Shown: in pieces, positions 8,236 through 16,932 of the stretch
Position numbering within the stretch: position 1 is the first letter of the stretch
How the letters are laid out: each line of letters starts with the position of its first letter
Source of the DNA: TMED108 sp964386795
GTDB taxonomy: Bacteria; Fidelibacterota; Marinisomatia; Marinisomatales; TCS55
Assembly: GCA_964386795.1 (NCBI GenBank)
Contig: CAYLUE010000013.1
Coordinates: 1-35,888, forward strand
DNA length: 35,888 nucleotides
Reading direction: 5' to 3'
Program-made: the position numbers and the translations under genes
Notes under the pieces: generated by a model
Database searches by the model: none
Told to the model about the DNA's origin: nothing
The model's input: the letters and a program-made list of their open reading frames with translations, nothing else

Positions 8236-8945
8236 CATCTACAGAAAAACTAGATCGATTTAAACCGCGCCCCTATTGGGTTCGTTACTGTGTGCACTAT
8301 TTTGCCCTATTTCTTGGAAGCATTTTTACCAAAACCTCAATATCTGGCAAGCATAATCTTCCAGAGAAAGGTCCTTATATTTTGGCGGCAAATCATTTTA
8401 ATATTTTTGACCCTCCCTTTGTGATTTATGCCATTCAAAAACCGATTAGTTTTTTAGCGGCAAGTGATACAGATTTTTCATTTATCGAATATTTGGCTCT
8501 TTGGATATATGGGTTTATACCAACAAATAGGACTAAGTTAAATCCATCGACAATAAAAATGTCAAAAAAAGTACTAAGAGAAAATGATATACTGGGGATT
8601 TTCCCTGAAGGGGATACAGAGCACGATAAATTAAGGAAACCTAAATCAGGCGTGGTGTATTTATCTGCTTCTTCTTCAGCGCCAATTATACCAATTGGTG
8701 TATATGGTCTAGATAAAAGTTTGTGGCATTATTTATTTAAAGGTGTGCGGCCAAAAATTACGATTAATATTGGGAAGTCATTTGGTCCATATAAACTCCC
8801 TAGAAATAAAGAAGCGCGCGAAAGTGAATTAATTAAAATTGGAGATGATGTTATGTGCAGGTTGGCAGCCTTGCTTCCAAATGATGCGCATGGTGTTTAT
8901 GCAAAAAATCCAAAGATAGAAATATATAAAAAAGAAAATGAATAA
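8232..8945 (+). CDS. 1-acylglycerol-3-phosphate acyltransferase-like protein (PlsC family)
   Basis: A 237-residue acyltransferase. The catalytic NHxxxxD motif is present as NHFNIFD, and the glycerol-phosphate motif as FPEGDTE (the usual form is FPEGTRS). PIIPIGVYG matches the later PlsC block. Family members transfer an acyl chain to lysophosphatidic acid in membrane phospholipid synthesis, or acylate related lysolipids. I placed the start at the TTG at 8232, which overlaps the TGA of the M20 gene as TTGA and gives a normal PlsC N-terminus. A longer frame from GTG 8199 would only add residues read from the end of the peptidase gene. Confidence 0.88.
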   Translation: MTSTEKLDRFKPRPYWVRYCVHYFALFLGSIFTKTSISGKHNLPEKGPYILAANHFNIFDPPFVIYAIQKPISFLAASDTDFSFIEYLALWIYGFIPTNRTKLNPSTIKMSKKVLRENDILGIFPEGDTEHDKLRKPKSGVVYLSASSSAPIIPIGVYGLDKSLWHYLFKGVRPKITINIGKSFGPYKLPRNKEARESELIKIGDDVMCRLAALLPNDAHGVYAKNPKIEIYKKENE

Positions 8946-8988
8946 TAGTAATTCCAACGCTAACTTTTATTATTATTTTAAATAGAAT

Positions 8989-9747
8989 ATGCTAATAAAT
9001 ATATTAATTCTCCCTTTCCTATTTTTATATGGAGACCCGGTATTGGATTCAATATATGATCAAGCCATCAAAAAAGGTCTTCCTGATAAATATCTCCAAC
9101 AAGCATTCGAAAAAAAGCATATTGTAGTCTATAACAAAATTCCGGATTTTTTTGCTCGCCCTTATGAAAAGAAATCTTGGGAAGTATACAAAAAAATTTT
9201 TGTAACCGAAAAAAGGATTAGTGGGGGTATAAAATTTTATAACAACAATGAAGAAAAGCTTAACAGGACAGCGGTGGACCCTTTTATCGTACTTAGTATT
9301 ATTGGAATAGAAAGTAATTATGGACTAAATAAGGGTAAATATTCAGTCTTTAATGCGCTTTATACCCAAATACTTAAAATGCCAAAGCGTTCCAAGTGGG
9401 CACAAAAAGAACTTATCGATTTTTTAGTGCTCTGCTATGAAGATAATATTCCACCCCATTCAATTAAAGGATCGTATGCTGGGGCATTTGGGTATGGTCA
9501 ATTTATTCCATCTAGTTTTATTTCTTATGCAGTGGATGGCAATAATGATGGCAAACGCAAGCCATATGATTGGGAAGATGTAATTGCAAGCATATCGAAT
9601 TATTTAATCAAAAATGGGTACCCTATATCCGATTCAAATGATCAAAAGATTTATAAATCAATTTATGCTTATAATCACGCAGATAATTATGTCAAGGCTG
9701 TAATAGCGCTTAGCGAAGAAATTAAAAAAGGTGTGCAGGAAGGCTAA
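8989..9747 (+). CDS. Lytic murein transglycosylase, MltB type (GH103)
   Basis: A 252-residue protein with a hydrophobic N-terminal signal (MLINILILPFLFLYGDP). The catalytic motif GIESNYG supplies the acid E108. The MltB signature GAFGYGQFIPSSF and the calcium-type loop DGNNDGKRKPYD (about 179-190) follow. The enzyme cleaves the MurNAc-GlcNAc bond of peptidoglycan, giving 1,6-anhydro ends, in the periplasm during wall remodelling. It is shorter than E. coli MltB (about 360) and has no C-terminal peptidoglycan-binding domain. There is no lipobox cysteine, so it is probably soluble or tethered by an uncleaved signal. No Shine-Dalgarno sequence is seen. Confidence 0.9.
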   Translation: MLINILILPFLFLYGDPVLDSIYDQAIKKGLPDKYLQQAFEKKHIVVYNKIPDFFARPYEKKSWEVYKKIFVTEKRISGGIKFYNNNEEKLNRTAVDPFIVLSIIGIESNYGLNKGKYSVFNALYTQILKMPKRSKWAQKELIDFLVLCYEDNIPPHSIKGSYAGAFGYGQFIPSSFISYAVDGNNDGKRKPYDWEDVIASISNYLIKNGYPISDSNDQKIYKSIYAYNHADNYVKAVIALSEEIKKGVQEG

Positions 9748-9796
9748 ATTATCAACTATTAATACAATCTAAAAAATCGTAATTTTAATTACCAAA

Positions 9797-10180
9797 ATGA
9801 TTAAAACTAATACCAGATTTATAAACATTGAAGTGTCTCCTAATTATTTACCTTCGCGTTCAGATTTATCAAAACCACTCTTTTTCTTTTCTTATCATAT
9901 AGAAATCACCAATAATTCTAATGAAACGATTCAGTTGCGTTCGCGCTATTGGAATATCACGGATGGAAATGGAAATGTAGAGGAAATACGTGGGCCTGGT
10001 GTCGTTGGAAATCAGCCTTATATCAAAAGTGGGGATACGTTTGAATACACTAGCTATTGTCCCCTTCCAACAAACGTTGGTGTGATGCATGGTCATTTTG
10101 AAATGATTAATGATAATGGAAGAAAGTTCAATGCAATAATTGCCCCTTTTCGATTTACAACTCCATTTTCTGTGAACTAA
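9797..10180 (+). CDS. apaG: ApaG-domain protein (DUF525)
   Basis: A 127-residue protein spanning the full ApaG family length (about 125). It shows the beta-sandwich pattern, the SRYWNITDGNG turn, the conserved glycine loop GPGVVGNQP, and the Y-x-S-x-C-P-L block followed by GVMHGHFEM. The fold resembles fibronectin type III, and the biochemical role is unresolved, although it is genetically linked to diadenosine tetraphosphate and cobalt phenotypes in enterobacteria. Here it lies 9 bases before pyruvate kinase, so the two are likely co-transcribed. There is no Shine-Dalgarno sequence; the leader is AT-only around the start. Confidence 0.93.
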   Translation: MIKTNTRFINIEVSPNYLPSRSDLSKPLFFFSYHIEITNNSNETIQLRSRYWNITDGNGNVEEIRGPGVVGNQPYIKSGDTFEYTSYCPLPTNVGVMHGHFEMINDNGRKFNAIIAPFRFTTPFSVN

Positions 10181-10189
10181 TAAGTAACA

Positions 10190-11590
10190 ATGAATACAAA
10201 TACGAAGATTATAGCCACGGTTGGGCCATCATGTGATAACGCCGAAACATTGCAGTCCATGGTTGATAATGGAGTAGGTACTTTTCGAATAAATATGTCT
10301 CATGGTGATGCTAAATCAAAAAAGCGACTTTTCGATTTAGTTAAAACTATTCATAGTAATGAGGGGGATTATCCAGCGATAATAGCTGATTTATGTGGAC
10401 CTAAAATCAGAATTACTGATATTGCTGATAATATGCATTTAAAGGAGGGGTCCACATCGGTTATATGTAATCAAAAAGGGCTGGGTGAAATCTGTGTAAC
10501 AGATAGTATCTCATTTTCTAATATATCCAATGGTTCAAAAATTCTAATCAATGATGGCAAAATTCAATTAGAAGTCAAAAAAGTTATTTCGGAAAACTCA
10601 TTAGAATGTGAAACAATAATTGGCGGTGAAGTGCTCATTGGTAAAGGGGTAAATTTTCCTGGAATTTCATTAGGAGTTCCAGCGCTCACCGATCAAGATA
10701 AAGAGGACCTTAAGCTTGCTCTTGAGGAAGGAGCAGACTGGATTGCACTATCTTTTGTTAGAAATGCTAAAGATATTATACAGGTACATGAAATTATGGA
10801 TGATTACAAATCGCGTCTTCCCGTGATGGCAAAAATAGAAAAATGGGAAGCGTTGGAAGATTTGCAAAATATAACTGAAGCGTTTGATGGTATTATGGTT
10901 GCCAGGGGTGATCTTGGGGTAGAAATTCCATCGGGGACAGTACCTGCAGCTCAAAAGGAAATAATTGACCTTGCGCATTCAATTGGTAAGCCTGTTGTTA
11001 TCGCCACTCAATTATTAGAATCTATGATAGAAAATCACACGCCTACGCGTGCTGAGGTTAGCGATATAGCCAATGCTATATTTGATGGGGTTGATTGCTT
11101 GATGGTAACAGGAGAAACAGCAATGGGAAAATATCCCATTGAAGTTATTGAGACAATGCATCGGGTAATTAATGAAACAGAGGGATCAAAAAATATATCC
11201 AGGAACCCCTTGCCTGAGGTCATTACTAAAACTGCAGATGCTATCAGTCATGCGGTTTGCCAAATTGCAGAAGATTTGGAAATACAGGTCATTATGACAA
11301 TGACCCACAGCGGAAGCACAGCTAGAATGATTTCACGATATCGACCCAATTCGGGTATCTTTGCATTAACTCCATTCAACCATATTGCTAGACAATTGCA
11401 ATTGGTTTGGGGGGTGCAATCGATTAAAGTTGATAATTACGATAATGTTGAAAAAATTCCTGAACTATGTAATGCAATTCTAAAAAAGCTTAGCACAATA
11501 AATATTGGTGATCAGTTTGTCATTACTGGGGGTGTGCCAATGGGAATTGCCGGAACAACAAACTATCTATCTATTCAAGTTCACGAATAA
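10190..11590 (+). CDS. pyk: Pyruvate kinase
   Basis: A 466-residue pyruvate kinase catalysing PEP + ADP to pyruvate + ATP. The N-terminus has TKIIATVGPS. The substrate and metal residues R33, N35 and S37 are in FRINMSHGD, followed by CGPKIRI. K215 in VMAKIEK is the catalytic lysine, then VARGDLGVEIP, and PTRAEVSDIANA closes the barrel. MVTGETAMGKYP replaces the usual MLSGETA. The B domain (about 75-160) and the C-terminal regulatory domain (about 345-466) are both present, so it is full length. It sits directly after apaG. No Shine-Dalgarno sequence is visible before the ATG. Confidence 0.96.
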   Translation: MNTNTKIIATVGPSCDNAETLQSMVDNGVGTFRINMSHGDAKSKKRLFDLVKTIHSNEGDYPAIIADLCGPKIRITDIADNMHLKEGSTSVICNQKGLGEICVTDSISFSNISNGSKILINDGKIQLEVKKVISENSLECETIIGGEVLIGKGVNFPGISLGVPALTDQDKEDLKLALEEGADWIALSFVRNAKDIIQVHEIMDDYKSRLPVMAKIEKWEALEDLQNITEAFDGIMVARGDLGVEIPSGTVPAAQKEIIDLAHSIGKPVVIATQLLESMIENHTPTRAEVSDIANAIFDGVDCLMVTGETAMGKYPIEVIETMHRVINETEGSKNISRNPLPEVITKTADAISHAVCQIAEDLEIQVIMTMTHSGSTARMISRYRPNSGIFALTPFNHIARQLQLVWGVQSIKVDNYDNVEKIPELCNAILKKLSTINIGDQFVITGGVPMGIAGTTNYLSIQVHE

Positions 11591-11609
11591 CCTAAGGAGA
11601 AAGTATCTT

Positions 11610-12815
11610 ATGAATATTACAAAATTATCCTTTATTATAATGACTAGTTTTATAGTGAGCACCTGCTCCAACGATCAAGCGCTAAGAAGCAAGGCAAATG
11701 AACTAGCACATAAATTTATTATCACTGATGGCCATATTGACGTACCCTGGAGACTAAATAAAGGCTATGAGGATTTATCAGTGAGAACGAAAAGCGGTGA
11801 TTTTGATTATGTACGTGCAAAAGAGGGCGGGTTAGATGTTCCGTTTATGTCTATTTATATTCCATCATCTTATCTTGAAACCGGCGGTGCAAAAGAAAAA
11901 GCGGACTCACTTATAGATATGGTGAACCAAATGGCTGATAATGATCCAGATAAATTTGAAGTTGCCTATAGCGTAGCTGATGCAAATAGAATTTTTAAAG
12001 AAGGCAAGATTGCCCTGCCAATGGGAATGGAAAACGGTGCAGGAATTGAAGACGATATCAGAAATTTAAAATACTTCTACGATCGGGGTATACGATATAT
12101 AACCCTTACCCACTCTAAAGATAATTTGATTTGTGATTCATCGTATGATGATTCAGATGATACCTGGGGTGGACTAAGCCCATACGGAAGAAAAGTGGTT
12201 AAGGAAATGAATCGCTTAGGAATCATGGTTGATGTTTCCCATGTAACCGATGAGGTCATTAATCAAGTTATGGATATGTCCGATGTCCCTGTAATTGCCT
12301 CACACTCATCCTGTAGATATTATACCAAGGGCTGGGAAAGAAACATGGGAGATAATGAAATTCGTCGTCTAAAAGAAAATGGGGGCGTAATTCAGATCAA
12401 TTTTGGTTCACGTTTTGTTTCTCCTGAAACAGATGCCTATGCAAATAATAAGCAAGCTGCCGTTGAAGAGTATTGCTCAAAACCAGGAGCAAATTGTGTG
12501 AACTGGACAGCGCCTGAAGCTTTTGAAGAAGAATATAGAAAAACAAATCCATACCCTTATGCTACAACTGAGCAGGTAGTTGATCATATTGATCATGTGG
12601 TAAAATTGGCTGGTATTGACTATGTGGGAATTGGTTCTGATTATGATGGCGTAGGTGACTCCTTGCCAGTTGGGCTTAAAGATGTTTCTACATATCCAAA
12701 CTTAATATATCATTTGCTTAAGCGCGGCTATTCTGAAGAAGATATAGAAAAAATATGCTATAAAAATGTATGGAGAGTGTGGAAAGCAGTTGAAAATGCA
12801 GCTAATAATAACTAG
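11610..12815 (+). CDS. Membrane dipeptidase, M19 family, exported
   Basis: A 401-residue renal-dipeptidase homologue. Zinc ligands are H42 and D44 (DGHIDVP), E141 (MGMENG), H211 (DVSH) and H232 (IASHS). GIGSDYDG near residue 340 is also a family block. The N-terminus is a signal sequence ending IVSTC (C19). This resembles a lipobox, although Thr before Cys is not the usual Gly/Ala/Ser, so lipidation is possible but uncertain. It hydrolyses dipeptides, including ones with a D-residue, in the periplasm or at the surface. The start was chosen at ATG 11610 because AAGGAG precedes it; the frame is open further upstream into pyk but that part is not coding. It ends back to back with the aldo/keto reductase. 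Confidence 0.93.
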   Translation: MNITKLSFIIMTSFIVSTCSNDQALRSKANELAHKFIITDGHIDVPWRLNKGYEDLSVRTKSGDFDYVRAKEGGLDVPFMSIYIPSSYLETGGAKEKADSLIDMVNQMADNDPDKFEVAYSVADANRIFKEGKIALPMGMENGAGIEDDIRNLKYFYDRGIRYITLTHSKDNLICDSSYDDSDDTWGGLSPYGRKVVKEMNRLGIMVDVSHVTDEVINQVMDMSDVPVIASHSSCRYYTKGWERNMGDNEIRRLKENGGVIQINFGSRFVSPETDAYANNKQAAVEEYCSKPGANCVNWTAPEAFEEEYRKTNPYPYATTEQVVDHIDHVVKLAGIDYVGIGSDYDGVGDSLPVGLKDVSTYPNLIYHLLKRGYSEEDIEKICYKNVWRVWKAVENAANNN

Positions 12816-13778
12816 CTAAATTCTATAAATATCTTTTACCCAATTTGCGTCTTCTTTTGAAATAGATTTTCCTAGCTCTGAAGCTTTAATAACCTGATCT
12901 TCATTCCTTTGACCCAAAAGAACGCACCCAGTTGGTGCATCTTCAAGCAGGGGTGCTATTAGTCCATGCATGACGGGTTGCGAATATTTTTGGAATCTAT
13001 CTTCAAGCTTAGATCGGTTTTCTAAAAGCTTATCAATAATTTTCTGACTATTGAACGCTTCAACATTTTGACGATAATCCCCCTCTTTAAATTTGGGTGG
13101 GCTTTTATATTTACCGGTCAAAAGTCCATGTTTAATCGGTGAAAAAAAACACACACCAACATTATTGGTATCAATATAATTCTTTAATCCAGATTCCTCA
13201 TAGCTATCATCCATTACATTTCTATACGGCTGAACAACATCTGGATTAACATCGTTTATATATTGCATTATCTTTTCATTGGACCAGTCTGAAAGCCCTA
13301 TGAACTTTGTTTTACCGTCTTTTTTAAAACTTAGAAGAACATCCATTGCGTCATCAAAATATTCACCATTTTTACCAAAATTACAGTGATGTAAATACAT
13401 CAAATCAATGCAGTCTGTCTTAAGATTTTTTAAGGATCGTTCCATATTGGTAATCATATGCGAAGGATGATACCAATATTCATAAGGGCCCATATCCCAA
13501 CCTACTTTTGTCGCTAAAAATATTTCATCCCTTGGTATACCGCCCCACATCTTTCCAATAATCTTTTCTGATCTTCCATCCCCATAAACGTCTGCGGTAT
13601 CCCAATGATTTATTCCTGAACGGTAGGCTGTAAGCAAAGCCTTTTTGCTATCAGCATCATCTTGGTCTGCCCATCCTACTGCTTGATTTCCTGATGTTGC
13701 CGCTCCACCATAAGACCAGGTGCCCAGACTAATATTAGAAACGTTATTTTGGGTTTTGCCTAATGTTATATATTCCAT
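12816..13778 (-). CDS. Aldo/keto reductase
   Basis: A 320-residue NADPH-dependent (beta/alpha)8 oxidoreductase. The AKR catalytic tetrad is visible: D60 and Y65 in WDTADVYGDGRSE, K91 in LATKVG, and H130/H131 in LHHCNFG. The C-terminal cofactor block VLLGQRNEDQV is also present. The DTADVYG pattern and the length place it among YajO/Tas-like or general-stress (YghZ, YhdN) aldo/keto reductases; the physiological carbonyl substrate is unknown. It converges on the M19 dipeptidase with zero bases between the two stop codons, and is divergent from the Smr gene across 47 bases. Confidence 0.93.
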   Translation of the reverse strand: MEYITLGKTQNNVSNISLGTWSYGGAATSGNQAVGWADQDDADSKKALLTAYRSGINHWDTADVYGDGRSEKIIGKMWGGIPRDEIFLATKVGWDMGPYEYWYHPSHMITNMERSLKNLKTDCIDLMYLHHCNFGKNGEYFDDAMDVLLSFKKDGKTKFIGLSDWSNEKIMQYINDVNPDVVQPYRNVMDDSYEESGLKNYIDTNNVGVCFFSPIKHGLLTGKYKSPPKFKEGDYRQNVEAFNSQKIIDKLLENRSKLEDRFQKYSQPVMHGLIAPLLEDAPTGCVLLGQRNEDQVIKASELGKSISKEDANWVKDIYRI

Positions 13779-13825
13779 ACGTTCCCGTTTAATTTTTTAA
13801 CCATATACACAAAACTTAATTTATA

Positions 13826-14158
13826 ATGATAGAAGAATTTAAAGTGATTGATATTGGCCACAAAGGACATTCAATTGATCGTGCGCTTACTGAGCTTGAG
13901 ATAGCAATCAGCGATAGTATTTTTTCTGGTAAAACTAGGGCGATAAAAGTTATTCACGGACATGGCACGGGTGCTTTAAAAAAAGGGGTTCGTGAATGGT
14001 GCGATTATCAACACGGAAGGTTTCAGGCTGTTGTTTATGGCGAAGACTATTCCTTATTTAATCCCGTTGCTGCTAATATGCGGGCTGATTGCGGTTCGCC
14101 TAGCGATCATGACCTTGAAAAAGGAAATGGCGCAATAACTTATATTTGGCTTTGGTAA
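13826..14158 (+). CDS. Stand-alone Smr-domain protein
   Basis: A 110-residue protein consisting of little more than an Smr (small MutS-related) domain. The N-terminal conserved block is DIGHKGHSIDRALTELE (the usual form is DLHG-hxxAxxxL), and the nuclease signature HGHGTGALKKGV follows at about 44-55. Smr domains nick DNA or cleave RNA; small stand-alone copies have been linked to ribosome-collision rescue or DNA processing. No MutS2 or other fused domain is present. Its stop lies 8 bases before the start of the TPR lipoprotein. Confidence 0.88.
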   Translation: MIEEFKVIDIGHKGHSIDRALTELEIAISDSIFSGKTRAIKVIHGHGTGALKKGVREWCDYQHGRFQAVVYGEDYSLFNPVAANMRADCGSPSDHDLEKGNGAITYIWLW

Positions 14159-14166
14159 AAATATTT

Positions 14167-14721
14167 ATGATTAATAAAATACATCTAATCCTACTAGCAA
14201 CATTATTAATATGGTATACTAGCTGTACAAATGGAGCAAATAAGGCTTTGCATTCTCGAGATGAATTATTATTTAAAAGCGACTCGCTTATTTCAAGCTA
14301 TCCAAATGACACCGATCTTGTTTTAGCAATTGTTGAAGCAAAAATAGATTTTGCAAAGAACAAAAAAGGGGTTTCTATTTATAAAGAGGTATTACAACTA
14401 GACCCCAACAATCCTATAGCACATTACCATATATTAATGAATGAGGGGTTCGTGTTTCACAATAAAGATTATAAAAATGGACAGTGGGATGCTATCCAGT
14501 CTTTTTCGAAAGCGGCAACATATATTGATACAATTGGTGCACCATATTACTGGATAGGCCAGGCATATGAAAAAAAAGATGAGAAAGATTTTGAGCTACC
14601 ATTGGAGGCATATAACAAATCATTAGAACTATTTTTAACAGATTCAATGAGGGGAAAAGTAGTTTTATCAAAAGAAAGGCTGCTTAAAAGAAAAAAGACG
14701 TACGAAGATTTTTGGAAGTAA
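14167..14721 (+). CDS. TPR-like lipoprotein of unknown function
   Basis: A 184-residue product from ATG 14167. A TTG seven codons upstream lies within the Smr stop region and is a less likely start. The N-terminus is a lipoprotein signal ending IWYTSC, so it is expected to be acylated. The rest is helical with TPR-like spacing (YKEVLQLDPNNPIAHYH and YNKSLELF segments), pointing to a protein-binding scaffold in the periplasm. It ends 34 bases before the promoter of the motor operon, so it may simply be a neighbour, though a periplasmic TPR lipoprotein beside an envelope motor is worth noting. No specific family recognised. Confidence 0.75.
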   Translation: MINKIHLILLATLLIWYTSCTNGANKALHSRDELLFKSDSLISSYPNDTDLVLAIVEAKIDFAKNKKGVSIYKEVLQLDPNNPIAHYHILMNEGFVFHNKDYKNGQWDAIQSFSKAATYIDTIGAPYYWIGQAYEKKDEKDFELPLEAYNKSLELFLTDSMRGKVVLSKERLLKRKKTYEDFWK

Positions 14722-14755
14722 AAAAAAGTTTTTGTTAGATATTATCTTTTTTATC

Positions 14756-14787
14756 TTGTTTAAAGCAGTAGTGATATAATAACTTTG
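14756..14787 (+). promoter_or_regulatory. Bacteroidetes-type promoter for the motor operon
   Basis: TTG at 14756-14758 and TAACTTTG at 14780-14787 are 21 bases apart. This is a full match to the Bacteroidetes housekeeping promoter (-33 TTG, -7 TAnnTTTG, spacing about 19-21). Transcription would start a few bases downstream, near 14791. Predicted from consensus only. Confidence 0.65.
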
Positions 14788-14791
14788 CGAA

Positions 14792-14813
14792 CTCATTGAG
14801 CAAAATCAATGAG
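14792..14813 (+). promoter_or_regulatory. Perfect 8-bp hairpin at the predicted 5' end of the motor-operon mRNA
   Basis: CTCATTGA (14792-14799), loop GCAAAA, TCAATGAG (14806-14813). It begins at about the predicted first transcribed base and ends before the GAGG ribosome site at 14827-14830. It has no T-tract, so it is not a terminator. Possible roles are 5'-end mRNA protection or a binding site for a regulator. Confidence 0.5.
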
Positions 14814-14839
14814 CGCCACACAATCCGAGGTAAAGATAA

Positions 14840-16051
14840 ATGGCACATACAATAAAAGTGAAAAACACAGTAATTGGGTTACTTGTTGCTGTTTTTGCAA
14901 CCACCCTTTTTGCACAAAAACCCCGTGATGTTTCAGGGACAGTAATTGGCATTGATGGAGAGAAGGTTGCAAAAACAACCGTAATTCTAATGGCTGATGA
15001 TGGAACCGAAGTCAAGCGAGTTCAAACTAAAAGGTCAGGAGCTTTTAAGTTTAAAAAGGTAGCTCCGGGAAATTATACAGTGGATATAGATGCTGGTGAA
15101 TCTGGACGTCTATCATCTCCAGCGGAAGTATCCGATAGCAACGTTAAGCTTGGTGATTTACAGCTGGAAGGTGGGTCTAATCAAGAGGACCAAGCTGAAG
15201 CTACTAGCACTGAAGATGTTCAGTATGATCCTACCATGGGCCAGGCGCCTGAAGGGGTTCAAGCTGAATCTGAAGGTAAATCTGATTCAACTACAGGCGC
15301 TGCAAAAGCAGAAGAATTTATTCCGGATCCAGGAAAAGATTATATTTTAAATGAATTGAGTTTTGAAATAAAGAAGATGACGGCTGAATTAAAATACTTA
15401 AATGAGGAATTAGAAAACCTCAAAGCATTAAGCAAAATGTGGGTTAATCCATTAGCGATTTATTCTAAAGAAGTAATAATGAAAAATGGATCTACTGTAT
15501 TTGGCAAAGTTGTATATCAAGATGAGTCCTCTCTTAAAGTAGAAACATTGGTTGGATATTTAATTATTAACCGCAAAGATGTCGTTCGAATTGTTGATAA
15601 TGTAGTTACTGAGGAACAAGCAGAATATGTTCCTGAACAAGTAAGAGATAGCTATACCCCTCCCCCAATGCCAAAACTTGCTGAGCCAAAATATACTTCC
15701 CCAGATAGAGCTCAATCAGGTAAATATTCAGCTAATTGTGTATTAATGGGCAATATCAGCGAGAAAAAAGATGCTCAAGGAAATATCGTATTTAATGGTG
15801 AAATAAAAAATATTGGCGGAAAAAGAGCTGATTTTGTAAAGGTAGATTTCGTATTTAGAAAAAACTGGAGCGGCGAAACTAAAACACTAACCACTTTTAT
15901 TAGGGGCGGATATCATACATTTGATTCAGGCATAACAACTGATGCTACGCTACTACCTGGAGCAACCGGGGCTTTCGAGCTATATGTTCCTCATGACTTT
16001 GGATCCTTTATTGGATATTCATATGTTATTGATTGGGAAGAATACGAGTGA
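14840..16051 (+). CDS. Secreted envelope protein: carboxypeptidase-regulatory, coiled-coil, small beta and FxLYD-like domains
   Basis: A 403-residue first gene of the motor operon. The signal peptide ends ATTLFAQ (about residue 26). Next come a carboxypeptidase-regulatory-like beta domain (28-90) and an acidic low-complexity linker (110-165). A short coiled coil follows (170-200, ELSFEIKKMTAELKYLNEEL), then a small SH3/Sm-like beta unit (210-252, MKNGSTVFGKVVYQDES...). After a proline-rich stretch comes a C-terminal FxLYD-like domain (298-395, with NGEIKNIGGKRADFVKVDF and AFELYVP). It is a multi-domain adaptor, probably periplasmic or bound to the outer membrane, with no enzymatic motif. GAGG precedes the ATG. 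The two genes after it also encode exported proteins and then the motor proteins follow, so it is likely a structural part of that machine. Domain names are my reading of patterns. Confidence 0.82.
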   Translation: MAHTIKVKNTVIGLLVAVFATTLFAQKPRDVSGTVIGIDGEKVAKTTVILMADDGTEVKRVQTKRSGAFKFKKVAPGNYTVDIDAGESGRLSSPAEVSDSNVKLGDLQLEGGSNQEDQAEATSTEDVQYDPTMGQAPEGVQAESEGKSDSTTGAAKAEEFIPDPGKDYILNELSFEIKKMTAELKYLNEELENLKALSKMWVNPLAIYSKEVIMKNGSTVFGKVVYQDESSLKVETLVGYLIINRKDVVRIVDNVVTEEQAEYVPEQVRDSYTPPPMPKLAEPKYTSPDRAQSGKYSANCVLMGNISEKKDAQGNIVFNGEIKNIGGKRADFVKVDFVFRKNWSGETKTLTTFIRGGYHTFDSGITTDATLLPGATGAFELYVPHDFGSFIGYSYVIDWEEYE

Positions 16052-16059
16052 AAAAATAA

Positions 16060-16932
16060 ATGAATAATTATTTTCAATTATTTAAAGTAGTTATTGTTGG
16101 AGCGTTGTTTTTTTCAACATCCAATAATATAAGGGCACAACAAACTCCGCTATCTGAGATTTTCTTTTTAGACTTAGGAATTGTTATTGAGCCTTCAAAC
16201 GGCTCTGAAGACTATTCAAGAGTAGTGGATAAACCATCTGAAGAAGTAAAATTTAAAATAAAAAAAGTTGAAAGCGGTTCGGTCTATATGGCTTCAAGCG
16301 AAGAGCTGTTGTCCACACTTAATCGCCTAAATGATAGAATAGAGCAATTAGAAAATTCATTTAAAAATGAAATTGCAACAATCCGAGATAAAAATGAGGA
16401 TTTAGAGCAATTATTAGCGGAAGTTTCTAATAAATTTTCTAATCAAGAATTAGCATCGGTCGTATCAAAAGAAACAGCTCCACTGTCTGGTCCGAGCGCT
16501 AAAGAAAATAGTCCAATTAATATTTCTGTATTAAATATTTCTTCTAATAACCAGCCTTCTTTTGATCAATCCTTATATATGTCAGGTGTTTTTGCCTATC
16601 AACGAGAAGATTATGGATCAGCTATTGATAAGTTTAGTAAGCTAAAATTTGATGATGCTCCCAATGATACCTTTGAGAATATTTTATATTGGATGGCAGA
16701 TGCTTACCAACAAACTGGTCAAATTAATCAAGCTTTTGTGTTATTAAATAAAATTACTGTTGTGGGAAGTTCTCGAATAGATGATGCGCTTGTTCAGATG
16801 GGCCTACTGCATAAAAAGATGGGCCAAGAAGATCTTGCCATGGCAGCATTTGAAGACGTTGTGGCATACCATCCAAATAGTGAATACGTTAGGCTTGCAC
16901 AAATGGAACTAAATAAAACTGTTATAAAATAA
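16060..16932 (+). CDS. Periplasmic coiled-coil/TPR protein (CpoB/YbgF-like layout)
   Basis: A 290-residue product. The signal peptide ends NNIRAQQ. A coiled coil lies at about 84-130 (LNRLNDRIEQLENSF...), followed by a low-complexity linker. A C-terminal block of TPR-type repeats spans about 170-285 (SGVFAYQREDYGSAIDKF, ILYWMADAYQQTGQINQA, ALVQMGLLHKKMGQEDLA). The layout of N-terminal coiled coil plus C-terminal TPR is that of CpoB/YbgF, which works with Tol-Pal (also ExbB/MotA-class) energised complexes. Here the companion energised complex is MotAB. The stop is followed at once by the ATG of the next gene, so they are translationally coupled. Role inferred: a periplasmic scaffold linking motor and wall or outer membrane. 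Confidence 0.8.
   Translation: MNNYFQLFKVVIVGALFFSTSNNIRAQQTPLSEIFFLDLGIVIEPSNGSEDYSRVVDKPSEEVKFKIKKVESGSVYMASSEELLSTLNRLNDRIEQLENSFKNEIATIRDKNEDLEQLLAEVSNKFSNQELASVVSKETAPLSGPSAKENSPINISVLNISSNNQPSFDQSLYMSGVFAYQREDYGSAIDKFSKLKFDDAPNDTFENILYWMADAYQQTGQINQAFVLLNKITVVGSSRIDDALVQMGLLHKKMGQEDLAMAAFEDVVAYHPNSEYVRLAQMELNKTVIK

Noticed and set aside
11505..11609. N-terminal extension of the M19 dipeptidase into pyk
   Set aside because: Overlaps the conserved end of pyruvate kinase; ATG 11610 has AAGGAG and a signal sequence.
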